A DNA stretch of 5,451 bases from Rubrivivax sp. GTDB lineage: Bacteria; Pseudomonadota; Gammaproteobacteria; Burkholderiales; Burkholderiaceae. The position numbers were made by a program, and so were the translations under genes. The notes beneath the pieces are model-generated. The model was given only the letters and a program-made list of their open reading frames with translations, was not told the origin of the DNA and searched no databases. The stretch is taken from contig SEEY01000308.1 of NCBI GenBank assembly GCA_004211235.1, positions 1 through 5,451 on the forward strand, given 5' to 3'. Shown one piece after another: positions 1 to 4,650 of the stretch; position 1 is the stretch's first letter; every line of letters begins with the position of its first letter.

Positions 1-111
1 CATCAGGTTGTGGTGGCCGAAGGCGTAGCTGGGCAGCTCGGACGCGTCGATGCCCTCGCCCCGCTGCGGCGCCCGGTGGCGCGGGTCGATGGGCTCCCAC
101 GCGGCCGTCAT
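1..111 (-). CDS. ctaE: Cytochrome c oxidase subunit III-like protein, N-terminal 37 codons (3' end outside window)
   Basis: The gene starts at ATG 111 in an ATGA overlap with the stop codon of subunit I and runs off the left edge still open. The visible protein begins MTAAWEPIDPRHR and reaches ELPSYAFGHHNLM. The LPSYAFGH stretch, followed by the first transmembrane helix, is typical of the cytosolic N-terminus of heme-copper oxidase subunit III family proteins in caa3-type operons. Subunit III has no redox centres; it stabilises subunit I and influences proton uptake. The gene order II-I-III agrees. No transmembrane segment is inside the window, so the call rests on this short motif, the position and the coupled start. 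Some operons of this kind carry two consecutive subunit III-like genes, which cannot be checked here. Confidence 0.8.
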   Translation of the reverse strand, partial: MTAAWEPIDPRHRAPQRGEGIDASELPSYAFGHHNLM

Positions 112-2075
112 GGCGCCTTCTCCACGGCGAGGTCGGCGGCCGTCTCGCGGCGGCGCGGCCAGAACCAGGCGGTCATCGCGATGGCCACCGGCACGGCGCC
201 CCAGACCACCGCCCAGGGCGTGAAGATCGAGCCGATGAAGAGGATGGCCGTGGCCACGGCGGCCAGGAAGGGCCAGGGCGTGGGCTGGGGGAACTGCTGG
301 CGGTGGTCGGGCCGCGCGTCGAGCACGCTGGTGACCAGTTGCTCGCGCATCGTCGTGGCCAGGCCGGCCACGCCGCTCGGTGCGCCGGGGGCGCGCTCGT
401 CGGCCTCCCACACCGGGTCACGGCCGTGCACCACCGGGATGGCCTCGAAGTTGGCGGCGGCCGGTGGCGAGGCGGTCGCCCATTCCAGCGTGCCGCCGCC
501 CCAGGGATCGCAACCTGCCTCTTCGCCGTGGCGGCGGCTGCGCCAGAGGTTGACGATGAAGAGCAGCACGGCCACGCCGATCATGAACGCGCCGACCGTG
601 GCGGTCAGGTTCAGCCCGCCCCAGCCCATGTCGGCGGGGTAGGTGTAGACGCGCCGCGTCATGCCCACCAGGCCGAGCAGGTGCATCGGGAAGAAGGCGA
701 CGTTGAAGCCGATGAAGAACAGCCACAAGCTCCAGCGCCCCAGGCGCTCGCTCATCAGGCGGCCGGTGAACTTGGGGTACCAGTAGGTCACCGCGCCGGC
801 CAGCGGGAAGACGGCGCCGCCGAGCAGCACGTAGTGCAGGTGGGCGACGACGAAGTAGGTGTCGTGCACCTGCAGGTCGATGGGCACCGAGGCCAGCATG
901 ATGCCGCTCAGCCCGCCGATGACGAGGATGACGAAGAAGGCCAGCGCGAACAGCAGCGGCGTCTTGAAGTTGAGCTTGCCGGTGGCCAGCGTGGCGATCC
1001 AGCAGAAGATCTGCACCGCCGACGGAATGGCGATCAGCATGCTCGCCGCGGTGAAGAGGCCCTTGCCCATCTCGGGCAGGTTCGTGGCGAACATGTGGTG
1101 CACCCACAGCCCGAACGACAGGAAGCCGGTGGCGATCAGCGCCAGCACCATGGCCGTGTAGCCGAAGATCGGCCGCCGCGCAAAGGTCGGGATCATGGCC
1201 GACAGGAAGCCCAGCCCGGGGATGAAGATGAAGTAGACCTCCGGGTGGCCGAAGAACCAGAACAGGTGCTGCCACAGCAGCGGGTCGCCGTTCTGCGCCG
1301 GGTTGTAGAAGTGCGTGCCGACGAGGCGGTCCATGATCAGGCCGGTGCTGGCCAGCATGACGGACGGCATCGCGAAAAGGATCATGAAAGACGTGACCAG
1401 CATGGCCCACACGAACAGCGGGATGCGGTTCAGCGTCATGCCCGGCGCGCGCAGCTTGAACACCGTCGTGATGATGACGACGGCCTCCAGCAGGCCCGAG
1501 AGTTCGGCGAAGGTGACGAGCTGGGCCCAGAAGTCCACGCGCTTGCCCGGCGAGTATTCCGGCCCGGCCAGCGGCACGTAGGAGAACCAGCCGGCGTCCG
1601 GGCCGATGTTGAGCAGGAAGGCGCCGTAGAGCATCAGCCCGCCGAACAGGAACACCCAGTAGGCATAGGCGTTCATGCGCGGGAAGGCGACGCTGCGTGC
1701 GCCCACCATCAGCGGCACGAGGTAGACGGCCACGGCCTGCATCACCGGCACGGCGAACAGGAACATCATGGTCGTGCCGTGCATGGAGAACAGCTGGTTG
1801 TAGAGGTCCGGCCCGACGAGATGGCTGTCGGGTCTGGCCAGCTGCAGCCGCATCAGCAGCGCGAGCAGGCCACCGGCGACGAAGAAGCCGAGCGTCGTCA
1901 GCAGGAAGCGCCTGGAGACGTTCTTGTGGTTGATGATGCAGAACCAGCCGAGGAAGCCGGGCGGGTCGCGCCAGGTGTCGGCCAGGCGGTGCGCATCGTC
2001 GGCGGTGGGCGGTACCGAGTTGACCGGCGGCTTCGGCGCTGGCGCCGGCTGAAGGTCCTCGAACCTCGCGCTCAT
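108..2075 (-). CDS. ctaD: Cytochrome c oxidase subunit I (aa3/caa3-type heme-copper oxidase catalytic subunit)
   Basis: This 655-residue integral membrane protein is the O2-reducing subunit. It has about 12 transmembrane helices between residues 57 and 511. Ligands are complete: His99 (SMHG) and His414 for low-spin heme a, His412 (VAHLHYV) for heme a3, and His277 (GHPEVY), His326 and His327 (WVHHMF) for CuB. Tyr281 is positioned for the His-Tyr cross-link. Glu279 of HPEVY marks the A1-type D-channel, and Ser292, Arg474, Arg475 and His404-Asp405 are also kept. Two standard proton-channel residues differ: Ser128 (GARSVAFPRMN) replaces the D-channel aspartate, and Gln355 (PSAVQIF) replaces the K-channel lysine, with Ser352 for threonine. 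After a DPWGGGTLEWATASPP loop (523-538), a C-terminal extension adds two helices (about 602-620 and 622-639), as in other long caa3 subunits I. The start lies in an ATGA overlap with subunit II; the stop overlaps subunit III the same way. coxA is an alternative name. Confidence 0.96.
   Translation of the reverse strand: MSARFEDLQPAPAPKPPVNSVPPTADDAHRLADTWRDPPGFLGWFCIINHKNVSRRFLLTTLGFFVAGGLLALLMRLQLARPDSHLVGPDLYNQLFSMHGTTMMFLFAVPVMQAVAVYLVPLMVGARSVAFPRMNAYAYWVFLFGGLMLYGAFLLNIGPDAGWFSYVPLAGPEYSPGKRVDFWAQLVTFAELSGLLEAVVIITTVFKLRAPGMTLNRIPLFVWAMLVTSFMILFAMPSVMLASTGLIMDRLVGTHFYNPAQNGDPLLWQHLFWFFGHPEVYFIFIPGLGFLSAMIPTFARRPIFGYTAMVLALIATGFLSFGLWVHHMFATNLPEMGKGLFTAASMLIAIPSAVQIFCWIATLATGKLNFKTPLLFALAFFVILVIGGLSGIMLASVPIDLQVHDTYFVVAHLHYVLLGGAVFPLAGAVTYWYPKFTGRLMSERLGRWSLWLFFIGFNVAFFPMHLLGLVGMTRRVYTYPADMGWGGLNLTATVGAFMIGVAVLLFIVNLWRSRRHGEEAGCDPWGGGTLEWATASPPAAANFEAIPVVHGRDPVWEADERAPGAPSGVAGLATTMREQLVTSVLDARPDHRQQFPQPTPWPFLAAVATAILFIGSIFTPWAVVWGAVPVAIAMTAWFWPRRRETAADLAVEKAP
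120..123 (-). promoter_or_regulatory. Shine-Dalgarno of the subunit III-like gene
   Basis: GGAG on the minus strand is 8 bases before ATG at 111, inside the end of subunit I. AAGG directly after it is an alternative with 4-base spacing. Confidence 0.45.
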
Positions 2076-3091
2076 GACAAGCCCTTCAGATACTCCGCAA
2101 TTGCCGACAGCTCTTCGTCCGACAGGTTCGACGCCGGCATGTTGACGCCTGGCTTGAAGGCCTGCGGGTTGCGGATCCAGCGCTTGAGCGACGCCTCGTC
2201 GTTGGGCAGGGTGCCGGCGGCCAGCGTCTCGCGGCTGCCGACGTGGCTGAGGTCGGGCCCGCGGCGGGCGCTGGCCTCGGTGCCGGCGATGGCATGGCAC
2301 ATGACGCAGGTGCCGCCCAGCACGAGCAGGCGGCCGCGCCACTGCGTGTCGTTCGCCGGAACGGCAGCGACGGCGCGCTGCTGCCCGGCCCAGGCCTCGT
2401 ACTGGGCCGGCGCCTCGGCGATGACGCGAAAGGCCATGAAGGCATGCTGGAAGCCGCAGAACTCCGCGCACTGGCCGCGGTAGGTGCCGGCGCGGTCCGC
2501 CTGCAGCTGCATCTGCGCGGTGCGGCCCGGGATCAGGTCTTTCTTGCCGGCCAGGTTGGGCACCCAGAAGCTGTGGATCACGTCGTTGGACTTCAGCGTC
2601 AGGATCACCGGCCGGCCGACCGGGATGTGCATCTCGTTGGCCGTGTTGAAGACGCGGCTGGCCTCGGCGTCGTCGTAGCGGATGTCCCACCACCACTGGT
2701 TGGCCGTGACCTCGATGTGCAGCGCGTCCTTGACCGACATGCGCGCCAGCGCCCGGTCGGTCACGAAGCTGGCGGCGATGAGGAAGAGCAGGCCGAGCAC
2801 GGACACCGTCAGCGCCGCCGCCACGCTGCGCTGAGCACCGCGCTCGGGGCGGTCGCGCGAGGCAAGGTCGGGCGGGGTGGCCGCGTCGGCGCGCGGGCCT
2901 CTGCGCAGCGCCCAGATCAGCGCGGCCAGCACCGCGGCGAAGACGATGCTGCAGATCGTGAGGGTGATGTTCCAGAGCTGCTGGATGTGCGCCGCCTGCG
3001 GGCCGGCGGCGTCCAGCGCCTGCTGCGGCGGCTCGGCCGCCAGGGCGCAGGCGGCGATGCCGAGCAGCAGCAAGATGAGCCCGCGCTTCAG
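2072..3091 (-). CDS. coxB: Cytochrome c oxidase subunit II with fused cytochrome c domain (caa3 type), apparent CTG start
   Basis: This subunit takes electrons from cytochrome c and delivers them to subunit I through CuA. With a CTG start it has 339 residues. A signal peptide (1-19, basic KR, hydrophobic LILLLL, ALA cleavage) is followed by transmembrane helices near 40-62 and 90-110. NQWWWDIRY (131-139) is the aromatic electron-entry patch. CuA ligands are His173 (VIHSF), Cys208, Glu210, Cys212, His216 and Met219, all present. A fused C-terminal cytochrome c domain follows, with CVMCH at 262-266 and probable axial Met318 (VNMPASNLSDEEL), ending in the usual IAEYLKGL helix. IAAC (13-16) resembles a weak lipobox, but ALA cleavage is equally possible. 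CTG at 3091 is chosen because it gives a basic signal peptide, has GGAG 7 bases upstream, and forms a CTGA overlap matching the ATGA junctions of its neighbours. TTG at 3073 would leave an uncharged 12-residue leader. The name ctaC is also used. Confidence 0.93.
   Translation of the reverse strand: MKRGLILLLLGIAACALAAEPPQQALDAAGPQAAHIQQLWNITLTICSIVFAAVLAALIWALRRGPRADAATPPDLASRDRPERGAQRSVAAALTVSVLGLLFLIAASFVTDRALARMSVKDALHIEVTANQWWWDIRYDDAEASRVFNTANEMHIPVGRPVILTLKSNDVIHSFWVPNLAGKKDLIPGRTAQMQLQADRAGTYRGQCAEFCGFQHAFMAFRVIAEAPAQYEAWAGQQRAVAAVPANDTQWRGRLLVLGGTCVMCHAIAGTEASARRGPDLSHVGSRETLAAGTLPNDEASLKRWIRNPQAFKPGVNMPASNLSDEELSAIAEYLKGLS
2082..2086 (-). promoter_or_regulatory. Shine-Dalgarno of oxidase subunit I
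   Basis: AAGGG on the minus strand is 6 bases before ATG at 2075, inside the last codons of subunit II. It supports this start although the reading frame stays open far upstream. Confidence 0.5.
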
Positions 3092-3651
3092 TGCTGCGCT
3101 CCGTCGGTGGGCTTCACGATCTTGGGCTTTTCGCGGTCGCGCTCGTTCTCGGGTGGCGCCTCCTGCAGCGCATCGGCGCGGCTGGGCGCCACGTCCTTCT
3201 TCAGCTGGCCGGACAGCGAGCGCACGTAAGCGACGAGCTGCCAGACCTGGTCTTCGGTGATGTGGCTGCCGAAGGACGGCATGCCGTTGGGCCGGCCCTG
3301 GACGATGCTGGCAAAGATGTTGGCCGGCTCGCTGCCGTAGATCCATTGATCGTCGGACAGCGCCGGCCCCCAGTCGCCGCCGCCGCCGGGCGCGTGGCAG
3401 CCGGCGCAGTTGTACCAACGGTAGAGGCGCTTGCCCTGGGACACGGCGAAGGCATTGCCCTCGACCGTGTAGGGCGTGCTCGGCAGGCTGGGCGAACTGG
3501 CCGGCGCGGTGGGTGCCGCCTGGCCGGGCTGGATGGAGACCTCGCGCACCTTGGGCGCCGAGGCCGCGCCCTGCGGCGGGTCGAACTCGCGCTTCTCGCG
3601 CTCGCAGGCGGCCAGCGCGAGGGTCAGGCACAGCAGAGCCGGCCACCTCAT
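3088..3651 (-). CDS. Class I cytochrome c, predicted lipoprotein
   Basis: This 187-residue monoheme cytochrome c probably carries electrons between the alcohol dehydrogenase and the oxidase. The N-terminus (MRWPALLCLTLALAAC) is a lipoprotein signal with lipobox LAAC, so Cys16 would be lipidated and the protein membrane-anchored on the periplasmic side. Residues 17-65 form a Pro/Ala/Ser-rich linker. The heme motif CAGCH is at 82-86, and Met124 in GMPSFG is the likely sixth ligand. DDQWIYGSEPANIFASIVQGRPNG (100-123) and the following VWQLVAYVRSLSG helix are typical of cytochromes encoded beside cox genes. The tail (151-187) is charged and low in complexity. It sits where a cytochrome cL (XoxG/MxaG) gene is often found, but its sequence looks like a general cox-associated cytochrome, so that equivalence is inference. 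Its TGA stop overlaps the apparent CTG start of subunit II. Confidence 0.9.
   Translation of the reverse strand: MRWPALLCLTLALAACEREKREFDPPQGAASAPKVREVSIQPGQAAPTAPASSPSLPSTPYTVEGNAFAVSQGKRLYRWYNCAGCHAPGGGGDWGPALSDDQWIYGSEPANIFASIVQGRPNGMPSFGSHITEDQVWQLVAYVRSLSGQLKKDVAPSRADALQEAPPENERDREKPKIVKPTDGAQH
3099..3102 (-). promoter_or_regulatory. Shine-Dalgarno supporting the CTG start of oxidase subunit II
   Basis: GGAG on the minus strand is 7 bases upstream of CTG at 3091. There is no ATG or GTG in frame nearby, and the next rare option, TTG at 3073, has only a weak GC-rich match upstream. This site is therefore the main evidence for where subunit II begins. Confidence 0.55.
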
Positions 3652-4436
3652 GGCGCGGCCTCCGCGGTGTCGGTGCGCGGCACGGCATAACGCGCCAGCA
3701 GTGCGTCGATGTCGCCACGGCGTTGCAGCAGCGCGCGGTCCAGCGCCTGGCGCAGTTCGACATCGGCCGGGCGCACCGCCAGCGCGATGTCGAACTCGAA
3801 GGGCAGCGCCGCCATGTCGGCCGGCGGCTCGGCGCGCTCGATGCGCAACGCCGCGTCGCGCACCCAGCTGCCGGCCTGCGGTCCCCACAGCACGGCGGTG
3901 TCGAGCCGGCCTTCGGCAATGGCCTGGACCATGCGCTGCGCCGGCGGCCGGTCGTCGCTCGCGGCGGTGTAACCCACCACGCGGGCCGACGGCGCATGCC
4001 GCGCCAGCGCCAGGCCCGCGGGCGAGGTGCCGGGGTCGATGCCGATGAGCTGCACGCCGACGCGCCGGCCGTGCAGCCGTTTATCGTCGAAGCGGCGCAG
4101 CGCCGGCTCGCCGCGCGGCGTGACGAAGTAGAAGGCCGAGCGGTAATAGGGCCGCGTCGTGGCGACCGCCGGAAGGCCGGGCGGCAGGCCGATGACGACA
4201 TCGCAGCGGCCGGCCAGCAGCGTCTTGCGCACGAAGCCGCGCCGGTCGCGCAGCCAGGTGGTGTCCAGCGGCCGCTGCAGCTCGTCGGCCAGCAGCTGGG
4301 CGATGCGGTTCTCGAAGCCGCTGCCGTCGCGCTGCGAGAACGGCGGGTTGTCAGGGTCGGCGCAGACGCGCAGGGGCTCGGCGGCGGTTGCCGCGCCACA
4401 TGCGAGCGCGAGCGACGAGGCAAAGGTGGCGGCCAT
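3648..4436 (-). CDS. Quinoprotein dehydrogenase-associated substrate-binding-like protein (MoxJ/XoxJ-like)
   Basis: This 262-residue periplasmic protein has the fold of ABC-transporter solute-binding proteins (SBP_bac_3 type), in the subfamily encoded beside PQQ alcohol dehydrogenases. Conserved features are LRVCADPDNPPFS (22-34), GFENRIAQLLADEL (40-53), RRGFVRKTLLAGRCDVVIG (65-83), TTRPYYRSAFYFVT (93-106) and AVLWGPQAGSW (181-191). Cys25 and Cys78 could form a disulfide. In methylotrophs, MoxJ/XoxJ is thought to help maturation or activation of the dehydrogenase rather than import a solute, and no ABC permease or ATPase gene is visible here. The signal peptide is alanine-rich, with cleavage likely near residues 18-19, but its first residues carry no positive charge, which is unusual. 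The stop overlaps the next start as ATGA. Family assignment is firm; the exact role is inferred from context. Confidence 0.88.
   Translation of the reverse strand: MAATFASSLALACGAATAAEPLRVCADPDNPPFSQRDGSGFENRIAQLLADELQRPLDTTWLRDRRGFVRKTLLAGRCDVVIGLPPGLPAVATTRPYYRSAFYFVTPRGEPALRRFDDKRLHGRRVGVQLIGIDPGTSPAGLALARHAPSARVVGYTAASDDRPPAQRMVQAIAEGRLDTAVLWGPQAGSWVRDAALRIERAEPPADMAALPFEFDIALAVRPADVELRQALDRALLQRRGDIDALLARYAVPRTDTAEAAP
3659..3663 (-). promoter_or_regulatory. Shine-Dalgarno of the cytochrome c gene
   Basis: GGAGG on the minus strand lies inside the 3' end of the preceding gene, 7 bases before ATG at 3651. This is near-ideal spacing. It fixes the start despite the overlap with the upstream stop codon. 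Confidence 0.65.
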
Positions 4437-4440
4437 AGTG

Positions 4441-4445
4441 CCTCC
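4441..4445 (-). promoter_or_regulatory. Shine-Dalgarno of the substrate-binding-like gene
   Basis: The minus strand reads GGAGG followed by 4 bases and then ATG at 4436. The spacing is a little short but the match is strong. It supports this ATG over an in-frame TTG further upstream that would give a more basic leader. Confidence 0.65.
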
Positions 4446-4488
4446 AACGCGGGCCGAGCGCCGGGCCGCTCCCAAGCCGGCCCGCTTC

Positions 4489-4527
4489 CGGCGATGTGCT
4501 TGGCGGTCGATCCGCCAAGCATCGCCG
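4489..4527. repeat. Long imperfect inverted repeat in the spacer
   Basis: The inner arms GCTTGGCGG (4498-4506) and CCGCCAAGC (4512-4520) pair perfectly over 9 bp around the 5-base loop TCGAT. The outer arms CGGCGAT (4489-4495) and ATCGCCG (4521-4527) pair over a further 7 bp, with a 2-base bulge (4496-4497) on one side. The resulting 16-bp stem is well above what I expect by chance in a 214-bp gap. It lies 53 bases upstream of the next start codon. It could be an RNA stem controlling expression of the oxidase genes, a palindromic operator, or a dispersed REP-like repeat. The window cannot decide between these. Confidence 0.6.
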
Positions 4528-4609
4528 TTCCCTCGGGGGCTGAGGCCGGACACAGGGCGCCCAGCGGGCGGCCTGCGCCTGCCGAAGGGCTGAGGCTCAA
4601 GCCGAAGCG

Positions 4610-4624
4610 CGGCCTGCAAGGCCG
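4610..4624 (-). repeat. Second short hairpin after the dehydrogenase stop
   Basis: CGGCCT and AGGCCG form a perfect 6-bp stem with a 3-base loop, directly beside the 4626-4641 hairpin. Such short stems are common by chance in GC-rich DNA. The tandem placement right after a stop codon is the only reason to list it. Confidence 0.35.
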
Positions 4625-4625
4625 G

Positions 4626-4641
4626 CCACGGTACGCCGTGG
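4626..4641 (-). repeat. Short perfect hairpin just after the dehydrogenase stop
   Basis: CCACGG and CCGTGG form a perfect 6-bp stem around a 4-base loop, starting 9 bases after the stop codon in the transcribed direction. A second small stem follows 1 base later. The position suggests 3'-end stabilisation or partial termination. No U-tract follows, so a simple intrinsic terminator is not supported. Confidence 0.45.
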
Positions 4642-4650
4642 ACGAGGGGC

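Larger units (their letters stand above)
4437..4650. other. 214-bp intergenic spacer with several inverted repeats
   Basis: This is the only sizeable gap in the window, between the dehydrogenase stop codon and the start of the substrate-binding-like gene. All other junctions overlap by 4 bases. I see no convincing ORF with its own ribosome binding site. The spacer holds one long imperfect hairpin (4489-4527) and two short perfect ones just after the dehydrogenase stop (4610-4624 and 4626-4641). None is followed by a T-run on either strand. I see no clear -35/-10 pair, but promoters in DNA this GC-rich are hard to read by eye. It could hold a promoter for the oxidase genes, a transcript-processing or attenuation site, or both. 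Confidence 0.6.

Noticed and set aside
303..2483. Very long open frame of 726 codons on the plus strand.
   Set aside because: It is antisense to subunits I and II. Its translation is low in complexity and rich in His, Gln, Arg and Gly, as expected from the reverse complement of GC-rich coding DNA, and the minus-strand genes here have complete functional motifs.
2076..2696. Possible N-terminal extension of subunit I, because its frame is open far upstream.
   Set aside because: The extension overlaps the CuA and heme c domains of subunit II and is Arg/Pro-rich. ATG at 2075 has a Shine-Dalgarno and yields the usual N-terminus.
4489..4641. Rho-independent terminator between the dehydrogenase and the oxidase block.
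   Set aside because: The stems are present, but no T-run follows any of them in the transcribed direction, so I list them as inverted repeats only.
4437..4650. Sigma-70 promoter, riboswitch, small RNA, tRNA or CRISPR repeat in the spacer.
   Set aside because: I found no -35/-10 pair, no cloverleaf and no regularly spaced direct repeats. The short repeated CTTCGGC elements look like chance in this composition.
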